From Pseudeuparius sepicola (taxonomy: Eukaryota > Arthropoda > Insecta > Coleoptera > Anthribidae), in the NCBI GenBank assembly GCA_963920635.1, contig OY987300.1:80391899-80455898 (forward strand): DNA of 64,000 nucleotides. The letters run 5' to 3'. The stretch's first letter is position 1; each line of letters begins with the position of its first letter. The position numbers were made by a program, and so were the translations under genes. The notes beneath the pieces are model-generated. The model was not told the DNA's origin and ran no database searches. It worked only from the letters and a program-made list of their open reading frames with translations. Below, one piece after another: positions 10,700 to 22,782 of this stretch.

Positions 10700-13080
10700 T
10701 AAAAAATATATTTTTTGTAGAAACGTGGAAAAAACTTACTAGGAAAAAGGAAAAAATTGATTCATTACAAGCTTGCCCTGTTAGTAGTTAGTATGTATGT
10801 CTGGATCGAATCTTGCAATCTGAATTATAGAACCACTTCCTGACATCCGATTGAGCTGAAATTTTGCACACACCTTTAGTTCCGGTGACAATACAATATG
10901 CAATACTCAATATTGTAATACTTTCAAAATGGCCGCCGCTCCAAGATGGCGAATTATCTATTTGATATCCAACATATGGGTATCAAATGAAAGGGCTCGA
11001 CGGGTAGAAAACAAGAAGGCGAATGACTTCATACGAAATCCAATATAAATGCATACTTTGGCAAATATAGGTAGGTACTTGCTTATCAACCAATCACTGT
11101 CCAATAAAATTAATTGGTACCTACTTTCATCAACATTTCGCGCGACAAGCTTTTCAATTTGCAAAAACTTGTCGCCATTTGGAATTGAATTATCCCTAAA
11201 CTTATTTTATTCATTTTATTAGGTACAGGGTGGTTCATTATAAATTGACATCCCCCTTAACTTGCTAGGTTTTAAGGTTAGAAAAAAAAAAGTTTTTTAC
11301 AAAAGTTTTAGATATTAATACAAAGTTTTTTGTGACGCTATTGGATTGTGTACAGTGTGTTCTAGAAAGCTGTGACAGACATAACTTATGTTTTTTTAAA
11401 TGGAACTCCCTATATATTTTTGCATTTTTGAAATCTGCTCGTCAAGGCAATCAAAATAATATCAAACTTTGTGGCATTATCTTTTTCTGTTTTTGAAAAA
11501 TTCCGTTTTCAAATTTTATACTAAATTTATTTAACTCGAATTTGTGGATCTCGTGATAAAGATAGATGATCGTCATGATCGATGTAATAACAAAAAAATG
11601 TAACTCTATCCACAATATACACCTGTACCCGCTGTATTGTATCCACTGACACAACATTTTATATAACATCATTCAAGGCAATCAGGCAGTTGTTATATCC
11701 AAGTAGCAAGTAAAGGTAATTTCCATTTTTTGAAAATGAAAATAATTTCACTGCTCCAGCCGATCATTCCATATTTCAGCCATCTGTTTTGAACCAAGCA
11801 TTCTTGGGCAACTTGCACTTTATTCTTATTCACCATCTTCATTATAGAGGTGACTAGACAAGAACACAAGACATGATCACCTTTCAATATTATTACACTA
11901 CAGTTAGATGATGAGTACACAGTATGGTATCTTTCAACTATTGAAAGTTGTTGCGGAATTGTATGCTTTGATCGAAGAGAAAATTTAATTACAGGGGTAC
12001 CTATGCTATGTCTATCTACCGTAGTTTTCTTTCCTATAATACATGCGTATTATTATTATTATTATGTCACATTCAAGATATGATTCTTGGCTAAATCCTA
12101 CCGAAAAGAAAAACAAATCTACTTATACAAACCGTGTGTTTATGTCTGATTCGTCTATGCAACTGTACCTATACAGCAATCCGATAAGTTCAAATATTAG
12201 TCACTTCGGGTGTGTCTATCATTGATATTTCGAATAAAAACATCCGTTACGTCAAAAAACCCGTTTGACTGTATAATTCGGCGGGCAAACATTTGACCTT
12301 GGGCACAAGAAACCGAAGAATTCGAAAAATTTCCACATTATTTTTCGGTCGGATTGCACACAGTCGGACAAAAACGCTCATAATCGATTTAGCGCTATTT
12401 CTAATCAAATCAGGCGTTTCTCTGAGAAATAACTGTTCCCTCGATCACATAAATTGTGTATATAGGTAGGTATGTGTATATTCCCACGATATTTTATATG
12501 TATCGCTATTCAACTGTGGTTTTGTTTTCTTAAAAGCGGAAACGATTAGCTGCCGTTTTTTTACCAAATAAAGATGAAATTAATTTGTTTCCTGTAAAGT
12601 ACCTATTATTGGCGTGGAGAAAGTTTTCGTTCTAACCCACAACTGAAGTCTCCCATGGAATTTTGTTTGGACACGTACTGTGTTGTTGTCGATGTCCGTT
12701 TTTAAAATCGCAAAAAAATATTCAGCGGAAGAGACCTTCAGTTACATTTATTTGTGTCCAAAATGTGGACAAAAATTCTTGAAAACTTGAAGAAAATTGT
12801 CATATAGTGTGTACCAAAAGGTTGGAAACATACGGGAAACTTTTTATTTTTGATTTGTCAGAAAATGTTACTCTTGATAAAAGTTGGTGCAATTCTTGAA
12901 TAAAAAATGACCTCAACAAAAGTTGTGTAGGATAGATGTTTTAGCTGTCGATGTTATTTTTTTAAAATTTTCGTTTTTTAAATAAAAAAAATGAATTATC
13001 CATTAGAGACATTAGAGTTTCATATTAATTTTAAACAACTTTTCCTTAAAACTTTTCTTCGTATCTTTAATAATTTAGGA
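10700..13080. other. Gene-free stretch
   Basis: I see no conserved protein or RNA gene here. A short block near 10930-10950 (ccgccgctccaagatggc) is the inverse of a motif duplicated at 16180-16330. Short frames on either strand have no family resemblance. Confidence 0.5.
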
Positions 13081-13083
13081 CAG

Positions 13084-13140
13084 TGGCGTGCCCATGGGGG
13101 GGGGGGTTTCGGGGGTTCAACCCCCCCCCCCCCCAAGCAG
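13084..13140. repeat. G-run/C-run terminal motif, possible hAT-like end
   Basis: The sequence cagtggcgtgcccatgggg, then runs of G and C around gttcaacc, resembles the subterminal tracts of the element at 305-1296. I could not find a matching second end, so this may be a truncated copy. Confidence 0.35.
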
Positions 13141-13750
13141 GTTAAATTTTCAAACGAAAAGTGAAGAAAAAAATGCAAAAACAAAAGAAAAACCGAAAAA
13201 CTACTCTACTAAACTACTCTATTAAACAAAAATGTTATCTTTTATGAGTTAAAACAAATGCACACTTTGTAGTCTAAAAACGGATATTCGGATAATGATA
13301 ATAATTGCACTGTACAGTTCTCCTTCTGCGGCGTAGCTACAGGAGTAGGGGTACAGAGTACAGATGATCAAATACATCTGTACCGTCAAATGGAACGAAT
13401 CGGGACGCTGCGCTGGGGTCAATCGGGAATCGGGGCAAACAGGTTTTCGGGAAAATAACTCGCCGCGGTGTCGCGAGGCTAATGCCATATAGCAAAATTA
13501 CATTGGCGGAATATTCTGATAATATTTTTTCAGAGAACATGCATATTGTAGGAATATTCATAAAAACTGTAGAAACATTATCTGAACATTCAGGCAACAT
13601 TCAGGTGTTTGCCTTTTGAAGGTACTATTTCACGTATTATAAATATCCACAAATATTCATTGAAGATTAATTTGAAACTTCAGAAGCGTTTTTGTATGTT
13701 CTATGTATATCCATTTAATATTCACGTGTAAATTATAAAAAAAAACGCTA

Positions 13751-13825
13751 ACGTCGGGTGCAGGGTTCGAACCTACGACCATCGATTAACAAGTTCAACG
13801 CTCTGACCAACTGAGCCATCGACGT
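13751..13825 (-). pseudogene. tRNA-like sequence
   Basis: On the minus strand a good A box (TGGCTCAGTTGG) forms a perfect D stem GCTC/GAGC. A B box (GGTTCGAACCC) lies in a paired T arm GTAGG/CCTGC. The acceptor halves ACGTCGA and CCGACGT nearly pair, but two extra bases sit before the 3' half and the anticodon stem is imperfect. It lies in a repeat-rich stretch (13490-14160) full of gaacattc and atattc words, so a tRNA-derived repeat is more likely than a working tRNA. Confidence 0.45.
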
Positions 13826-13829
13826 GCTT

Positions 13830-15060
13830 GGAAATATTAGCTAAAAATAGTGTAAGCTAGAGTCTCGGTGACGTCATAATATTCCAGTTATCGCCACTCG
13901 TGAACATTGATAAGATAAGTACCTATATCGTGAATGTCTTATATACAACCATTTGTGAACATTCATAAGATATTTGCTGTATGAATATACTATTTAACAT
14001 GTTCCAGCAATATTCCAAAATTGCACATTCCTAAGGTGAACGTGCCATGTATTTAAGTTAAATGTTCAATTTGTAAATATTTATAAGAACCACTAAGTTA
14101 GGAATATGTTACACAAGATATTGTGGAAATAAACATCATTTGGACATTCATCTAATATATTTGTATCTAGAGATGCGAAGGAGGGAACGTTCCCGTTCGT
14201 GCTCGGAGAACGTTCGCGAATGTTCGCGAACGTTCGCCTTTCTAATAATAAAAAGCTACATATCTAATTTCATTTCCACTTGTTGCTGCAATAATAATAG
14301 AGGTTTGCTCTAAAAAAATTGGGTGTTGTTTAGTGCAAAAATAATTTCTCCTTGAATCATCAAACTTGTTTAGAAACAGGTGAATGAATACATTGGACTT
14401 AAAAAATGCGTGGGTATTCGTCTTAGGTGTGTGGATAACATTAAAAACAGTACCTACATAATACTACAAACTAAGAAGTATATGGATCAGACTTTAATCC
14501 AATTTTGAGACACCTCGTGTACGATACAAGAGAACTCAAATCTTCAAACGGTACCTATGGAACCTGATGCCAATAGTGATTCTTCTCTGAATCGGTAAAA
14601 TGCAAACGATTTCTTTCTGTTGAAAAGAATGATTAAAATCTCTTGAATTTCCTGACATTCAATTCGAACGGAAAACGCCGAGAGATGTTAAACATTCTTG
14701 TGTGCACTCACATGTGACCACAGGGATTTAATAAGGTAATTCAGTTTTTGCACTGCGGTATATTTATAAATTTATGGTTAATTAATATTCAGTTAATAGC
14801 TGATAATTAATGTAAACTTGTTATATGGTTAGACCACGTAACAACAAAATATTGGTATTTAATACTCGAATCTAAATACCAATTTATTTGAATACTTCAT
14901 GTTTTAATAAAGAAGAAAAAAGTCACGTGGTCACTAATATGCTACTGCCAAAGCGGATTTTAAAAGCTAAAAAAATAATAATATAACGAAAAAAAATTGA
15001 GGTTACGGTATGAAGTTTTTATATTTTTTTAATATCTACAACTTTTGTATAGTATATATT
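13830..15060. other. Gene-free stretch with a GAACGTTCGCG-rich start
   Basis: Near 14170-14240 a cluster of gaacgttcgcgaa palindromes follows tagagatgcgaa, which resembles the end of a hAT-type element. No second end is recognised. The rest is AT-rich without a gene. Confidence 0.4.
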
Positions 15061-15694
15061 TAGACCGGAAGATATAGTGACAGATTTTTGGTCGTGATTT
15101 TACTCAGTATGCATTTCAAAGGGCATTATGTTGCGTATATTCTCACAATATTAAAGTATGAATCAGAGAGTCATCCTGGGTTCTTCATATGGAAAAGTGA
15201 GTTTTCATTTATTCGAAAAATATGCGTTTTGATATGATTTTAGTCAGGCTGCCATGTGTTTTATAATGAAGTCCAAAATAGGAAATTCGTCGGAAAACCA
15301 TAGGCATACCGTTAACGTGGACCCAAAGGGCTACTGTATTATATTACGCGTGAACTTGTTGTATTTTAATCGTCGATTCTTCAATCAACGATTTTATTAC
15401 TTAATTTTTCCACGTTTCTGAACAGGCTGCCAATGATAATAGTAGCACAGAAAATAATTTTCTGTGATAGTTAGGTACATAAGTTCTTGTCATAAAACTG
15501 CTGAAGGAAAGACAGCTTACAGTTTGCGCATGTCCAAGTACCTACACTTTACATCGAGTAAATCGTACATATATTAAGCACAGAAAATATACGCTACACA
15601 GAAAATAATTAACATTCAATTTAAATTGTACTTGGACATGCGCAAACGGTATGCCATCCTTTTTTTCAGCAATTTCATAACAAGAACTTGCATA

Positions 15695-16815
15695 CCGTAA
15701 AACGGGGTTACTTTGCACCTGTCAGGGTAACTTTGCACCAATGTTGTAAATGTTATTTCCTCTAACGTGGATTTTTTCACTTTATAACAATTTCTACTAA
15801 TAGATGGAGCCGCAATAAGTAATAGCAACAGGTTAGACTCCCCCTCCCGCCATTAGTTGTTGATCAGCTGTTACCGGTATCTTAACCTCAAAATTTCGTT
15901 GTTTTATAGTTCCCCAAAATTGTATTGCCAAGGAATTTCTAGCTGATAAGAAGCGGTAAGAATACATTTAATTGATTTAATTAATAAATAAAAAAACAAA
16001 GTTATTAGAATTTGGAATCGAAGAAAAAATATTTTTTTATTATTATAACGGTTTCTAGAAAATTGGGGATACTTTGCACCACCTTCAGTGGTGTCTACCC
16101 ACCACTTTCAGTGGTGTCTACTCTTCAAGCCCCTTTCATTTAATTTAAGGAGGTTGAAAAGAAAATGTAACCCGCCATCTTGGAGCGGCGGCCATATTGA
16201 ATTTAGTGCGATATCACTAACTTTATCCTTTTCTTCTCTTCAAGCCCATTCATTTGATACCCATATCAGAGAACAATCTGCCCATATAAAAAGAAAATGT
16301 AACCCGCCATCTTGGAGCGGCGGCCATATTGAATTTAGTGTTATGTCACTAACTTCATAGTTTTCTACTCTTCAAGCCCTCTCATTTGATACCCATATTA
16401 AGGGAGTTGTTACCCTAATAAAAAATAGCAGCTTTACATGCCTATTATTGGTCAAATGAAGTAATTAAATATGCGGAAAAAATCCTACGTATCTACATAT
16501 TATGGTGCAAAGTAAATATTTACTTCGGGTTTCTTTGCATTAGTGTCAGTTTACAGGCTAAAAATAATTCAAATTCCAAATGGTGCAAAGTATCCCTCTT
16601 GTAGGGTATAGGTATACTTTGCACCACAATTAAAATGAGTGCCACCTTTTAGTGACGCGTTAAACCTAGTTCTAAACGTAGGTACGTACACTTATTTTAT
16701 AACCTATACAATTGTCTTCCACAAAAAAAATACCGATACTGGATTTAAAATATTTTAACTTTTGCATTTCAAAAATTAGGGAAAAAAAGTGGTGCAAAGT
16801 AACCCCGTTTTACGG
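15695..16815. mobile_element. TA-flanked inverted-repeat element nested in P3
   Basis: It starts CCGTAAAACGGGGTTACTTT and ends with the inverse, flanked by TA on both sides (15693-15694 and 16816-16817). TA duplication and inverted ends suggest a Tc1/mariner-type non-autonomous element of 1.1 kb. The motif ctttgcacc or ggtgcaaagta recurs at many internal sites. P5 shows the uninterrupted P3 sequence. Confidence 0.75.
16164..16390. repeat. Duplicated segment with cgccatcttggagcggcggc
   Basis: Two copies about 130 bp apart lie inside the TA-flanked element. The shared block begins aaaagaaaatgtaaccc. Because of the duplication, a 90-codon frame here repeats the same peptide, which is not evidence of a gene. 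Confidence 0.7.
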
Positions 16816-17438
16816 TAGGTAGGTACTTTTCATTGGCAGCCTGTTCAGAAACGTGGAAAAATTAATTATAAAAACACAAGTTCACGTGATATAAAGTAAA
16901 AACACTTTATATGTAGTTTCTTTTTGTTTTTTAACTTCTTTCACCACTAGTGAAATTGAGGTAGGAACAGCAAACGACGATTTCATCTGCTTTTACACGC
17001 TGTTAAATAGATGTGTCTGCGAAACAATGCATTACAAAAAAGAAAAAGCAATCAAGCTTATTTGTACAAATGTCACACATTATATTTTCACTACAACTAT
17101 AGTACCTTCGTGCGGACTTTCTTATTACAGCAAATAACTTGGGTAATATTAAATGTAAACAATGACCAAAATAATAGCTTCAGAGAATAGATGAGAACCC
17201 AAAAAACCTAATGGGTACTTATTATTCCGTTATCTACCTCGTTGGAGATTCATATCGCTAACTGTTTAATGGACAACTCAATTCAAGACGGCAATAAAAA
17301 AGAAATAAGATATGTTACCACTGTCACGTACCTGTATATGTATATTAATACGATAAAGCGCAGGGAACACGTATAAATTATTTCAAATTCCCCGCCTCCG
17401 TTTAGGGTTAAAAATAAACGCTATTATTAACTTTGCAG

Positions 17439-20400
17439 ATGAACTGGCCACTCCCACTGACGACCCTGTCGCTCCTCCTCCTCCAAATCGCCGACGCCCT
17501 CAAGGACTTCGTACCCTGTGCGGAGATATCCGAGGAGCTGCGGCTGCCGTGCGCGTGCGCGCTGGGCCCCGTCGAGGACGCCCTCGACGGCAACCCCTCG
17601 ATATCGCTCAACTGCGACGGCGCCGTGTTCCCCACCGAATACCCCGCCCTGCCGTTCGGCGCGCCGATCGTCGAGTTCAGCCAGCGGTGGGCGGGACACC
17701 AGGCGCTGCCCGGACAGGTAATAGGCCACGCCCCCGAGGCCTACGATAAAGACAGGCCATGGCGCACAAAAATCACGTGACCCTCTTGGTCCGACGTTAC
17801 ATGCCATTTGTCACATAACTGAAAGCGGCAGCTTGGGTTTTGAGAAGTTTTCAATGTTTAATGTGTTTTTAAACGTCTTAGTTTATACAGAAAGATTTTT
17901 AGTACCTGTAATAATTTTAAAGAATAAATGATGTTTAGTGGCATATCAGGTAAAGGATATCAATTGAGAAGTTTACATAACCAACAATAATGAATGGTTT
18001 CCCTACACCCTCTAACTCCTTCTAGTAGCTGTAGAAGACGCCGAAGTCTTCTACATCTCACCGCTACTAGAACTATATATCAATTGGAATAAATAACACC
18101 TAGCCGATGGAACCCATATCTCCGGTAGCTTAGTTGGTTAAAGTGCCTACGGCCACAGTAGGAGTCCCGGGTTCAAGTCCCGGCTGGAGTGCATTTTTTT
18201 TCAATTGATATCCTTTACCTGATATGCCACTAAACATCAGTTATTATTTATAATTATTACAGGTACTAAAAATCTTTCTGTGTTTCATATTCTGGCTTTG
18301 ACATTGTAGGTTAGAATTTCCACGTTCGATACTTGCATTAAGTCGCTATATGTCGAATATTGTGGGTGGAAGAACAAATAGGAAGTTTACATAACCAACA
18401 ATAATGAATGGTTTCCCTACACCCTCTAACCCCTTCTAGTAGCTGTAGAAGACGCCGAAGTCTTCTACATCTCACCGCTACTAACTATATATCAATTGGA
18501 ATAAATAACACCTAGCCGATGGAACCCATATCTCCGGTAGCTTAGTTGGTTAAAGTGCCTACGGCCACAGTAGGAGTCCCGGGTTCAAGTCCCGGCTGGA
18601 GTGCATTTTTTCCAATTGATATCCTTTACCTGATATGCCACTAAACATCATTTATTATTTATAATTATTACAGGTACTAAAAATCTTTCTGTGTTTCATA
18701 TTCTGGCTTTGACATTGTAGGTTAGAATTTCCACGTTCGATACTTGCATTAAGTCGCTATATGTCGAATATTGTGGGTGGAAGAACAAATAGGAAGTTTA
18801 CATAACCAACAATAATGAATGGTTTCCCTACACCCTCTAACCCCTTCTAGTAGCTGTAGAAGACGCCGAAGTCTTCTACATCTCACCGCTACTAACTATA
18901 TATCAATTGGAATAAATAACACCTAGCCGATGGAACCCATATCTCCGGTAGCTTAGTTGGTTAAAGTGCCTACGGCCACAGTAGGAGTCCCGGGTTCAAG
19001 TCCCGGCTGGAGTGCATTTTTTCAATTGATATCCTTTACCTGATATGCCACTAAACATCATTTATTATTGTCTTAGTTTATATTTTAGAAACAAGTTTGT
19101 GTCTAGTGCGCGTGTGTAGTGGCGGAGGGGAACCGCCCAGGTGTTATTATGGCCTCTGGGTGGGAGCCGTGCCGTCCAGGAGTATTGGAGACACAGACGG
19201 GTGAACTGCTTACGGGAGATCCGCGAGTCCAGACGGTCCAGGTGGCTGGCAGCCGTTCCCGTTGACCACGTTCGGGTTTGTGTATTTTGTATTCACCATT
19301 CACCTTGTGCGAAATAAATCAGTGTTGTAACGTACTCGAGGATTTTCGTTGTCGACCCACGCCCTGATACGGTCCCTATTCGGTCTTTCACGCTGCCGAT
19401 CAACTGGGACCTCGTCAATATTTACAGTATACTGAGCTGAGTTTTCATTTTTATTTCGTAAAAAATAACCTAAATACCACATATTGGGTCTGTTTATATT
19501 ATATTTATACATATTACAAAAGCCAGGAAGAAGATGTCACCACAGCAACACTTGCGATGCCTCGAGATGAAAATTTGCACCAAAAATGGATTCGTCAAAT
19601 TCCAACTGAGATTTAATTTCTAAAAAAAAAACCCTCAAGTATGTGTGGCTAACACATTTTCAAGAAAGTGAAACAATTAAAGTGGACAAATGTGTTGTCG
19701 GAGGAAAATACCTATAGAGAATATCACCTAAGCTAAAGAAGGTGCTGTCCCAACAATTTTTGAGAATGTGCCAAAATATTTGAGTGCAGTGCCGTTTAAC
19801 TTAACAGCTGAGGCAGGTTGAAAATTTTGAAAAAAGCAATTAGAGAAAGCCTGGATGCACAAAACCAATAATGTAATAGATGAAAGAAAACTCGCCAAAT
19901 TGTTACGAAATTTGTTCTTTCTACTTATCTCCAAAAATGCCTTTTATTATATTAGGCCAGGGAAATTACGGTAAAAAATAACGAAACCTAGACAAAATTC
20001 ATAACCGCATTTTTATAATGCCATCACAAAATATTGGTAATAAATGAACGCCAGAATTTCTTTTTATACAAAATAAATATACGCGTGTGGGCGTTTTTTA
20101 GAAAAATACATTTTCTTGTTGTAATAAAGACGGCATAAATATTAACTGCGAATTTTAAGCTGCATTTATTAGTAAGTAAGGTACCTATATAAAGTTGAGA
20201 TTGATAAATTAAACAGATTATGTTTGCGCAAGTATCCGAATGATGTAAAAATGACATTTTGCGTAATATTTTGTTGGGCAAATATATTAACTGCGTTTTT
20301 ATTATTTATAATAAATTTAAAAATCAAGTATTAACAGTTTGTTCTGAAATTAAACATATTGTTTCACCGGAAATCGCATTTTAAAGAAATGTGAAGCTGT

Positions 20401-22744
20401 CTTTGCGAGCAAAATTATTAACTTTGTAAGTGGATACTAAGTCTTGTTAAATTTTTTTAAATTAAACAAAAATTCGTAAACGGAAGTATTTTGAAATGAC
20501 AAATGACAGTTGACCTATATGCGCCGTAAATAAATGTTTAATTTCGCTATATGTGATTTAATATAGTAATATTTTAAAAAGTTAAACAAAAAAAAACAGT
20601 TAATATTCTTGCCTAGTCTATACTAGAGGCCCTGTATGACACAAAAAGTGACAGTTATTCCTTTTTAACGAATAACTGTCACTTTTTGTGTCATACAGGG
20701 CCTCTAGTCTATACCAATGAGAAGTGACAGCTGACGTACATGCGGCTCAGATAAATGTTTAATTTTGTATGTTACATACTATTTGTAAAAGGGAATGATC
20801 ATCTGCAATAAAAACGTAGTTAATATTTTTGCTTTTGCCGAAATAGAAAATTATCCGATTTTTATCCCTCTTTGTCGATCTAAATTACTTCCATATTCTT
20901 AAAATGTTTAATTTCTTAATATATGTTAGCAAGGGAAGTTTTTTTACCTAAAGAGTCTAGAAAAATCCAGTTAACATTTTTCCTCGAAATTTCTAACGAA
21001 AAATAGGTGTTTTTTGAGGTAACTCAAGGTTCCGTTTTTTCAAAATGTTTAATTTTTGGTTTCTACCAACGTATTTACTTATAACTTTGATATGGTAAAA
21101 CAAAATTGCAGTTAATATTTTTTTCTAGGTCAAATTCTATTTTCCCTGGCCTATATGGGACTAAGTTGGTCACGTGACTACGCGATTATGCGTTATACTC
21201 AAATTATTTTAAGAAGTCCTTACTGGGACTGTCAATTGGTAATTTCGATATCCTAAGTTGGCATCAATGCAGCAAAAAATGCAACCGGGTCATAAGTTCA
21301 GGTCAGTAACTAGCCCATTTGCACTAATAACACGAAAAGTAACACGAACAAGAACAACACAGATGATGGTAAAACTCACGAAACGTAGAAAACCCGCGAA
21401 TATTTTCATTGCCGAATGTTTGAACCAGTTTGAACGATCTGGAAAACCTTCACTGTCACTTTGACACACCGAAGCTAAATTTGCCTGAGTCCGCCCATAG
21501 ACGCTGCCAAAAGCAGCTGATTATTACGAAATACCAAAATGAAAAGTGTTTCCATGACATTTGAAATTATTATTAAAATGAGTTGTAGTCATACTTATTG
21601 TTATTTGTAGCGGTATAATCGTGATTGCAATAGGGTTTTTATTTTATTATGCTCTTTTTTCGTATCACTTGGGTAACTTTTCACATCATAAATCAATGAG
21701 TGACGTCATTAACTGGTTGATACACATATACCAATGTTATACCCATGGTTAACAGAAAATTCCTAGGGATTTTGTGGAGAATGTCATCTGACAAAATCGG
21801 GACTTCTTACCACTAATCTGTGCTTCTTGCAGTAATCGGGGTATAGCGCCATGGCCTGTCTTTATCGTTGGCCTCGCCACGCCCCCACGGTCACGACCGG
21901 GCCACGCCCACCGCCGCTCTCGTTCGCAGGTGTTCGCGTCGGCCGGCCTGCCGCTGCGCTCGGTCGACCTGTCGGGCAACGCGCTGCGCCGCCTCGGCGA
22001 CGGCCACGCCCTGCGCTCGCTCCGCCCCACCCTGCGCTCGCTGCGATTGGCCGACAACCATCTGGGCGACGCCCTCAATCCGGTCTTCGCGACCGGGGAG
22101 CTGCGCGGATTGGCCGGGCTGAGGCTGTTGGATCTGAGCGGGAACGGGATCAAGGCGGTCGAGGAGGGGATCCTCGAGGGATGTGACGGGTTGCAGGTGA
22201 GGGGAATGGGAGTGTCTTGCAGAGCTGGGCAGATCTATTTGAAAAAGATCGTTTTAAAGATCTAAGATCGCGCTCTTCATCTTAGATCTTTTTTGTTTCA
22301 CTAAAGAACAATCTTTTTTAAATGTAATTACCTGCAATTTTTTTCGGAAAAATGCAAATATCTCAAAAACGGTTGGATTTAGATATAGGACATTTTGCAT
22401 GTTTTTGTTCCAAAATGACGTCTAGAATCCAAAAATGCAAATATACAGGGTGTTCCATTTGAGATAAGAAAGTTGATATCGACTTCCGGTATAACCGGAA
22501 GTGCCAGATTCACCAAAATATTTTAGTTGAGCAGCGCCCATCGGCATTGGTGAGGTGCCAAATTTTCAGAATTTTCCTACTTTTAGTTTTCCATATACTA
22601 TAGCTCGATGCAGTTCGTGGTGGGCCACCCTGTAGATTTAAGATCGTTTTAAAGATCTAAGATCGTTTTAAAGATCTAAGATCGTTTTAAAGATCTACGA
22701 TCTTTTTAGATATCTAAGATCGTTTTAAAGATCTAAGATCTTTA

Positions 22745-22782
<38 letters not shown>

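Larger units (their letters stand above)
15067..16880. repeat. Truncated palindromic element P3, split by an insertion
   Basis: The left part (about 15067-15450) matches the complete element P5 at 25234-26049, sharing for example gattttactcagtatgc and aaaaccataggcataccgtt. The inverted partner continues at 15620-15694 and 16816-16880 (attggcagcctgttcagaaa) but then stops, so the right end is missing. The intervening 15695-16815 is a separate element. Confidence 0.7.
17888..19069. repeat. Trimer of a 412-bp tRNA-like unit with 13-bp flanking duplication
   Basis: Three units spaced 412 and 411 bp apart each hold a strong hairpin (gtagaagac/gtcttctac inside tagtagc/gctacta), then a tRNA-like sequence and a block ending caattgatatcc. 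The whole insert is flanked by gtcttagtttata at 17875-17887 and 19070-19082. The left edge carries the inverse of the unit's terminal block (tggcatatcaggtaaaggat), so the array also has inverted ends. A 13-bp duplication is long for DNA transposons and suits retroposition by a LINE endonuclease. Confidence 0.85.
17718..21929 (+). other. LRR gene intron 1, repeat-filled
   Basis: The intron holds the tRNA-like trimer (17888-19069), a possible LTR remnant, a decayed THAP transposase and a TA-flanked element (19955-21151). Between about 21150 and 21929 I see no gene or clear repeat. Confidence 0.7.

Noticed and set aside
16088..16360. 90-codon frame with a repeated peptide
   Set aside because: The repeat follows from a duplicated noncoding block within a transposon. 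The same DNA occurs inverted near 10940.
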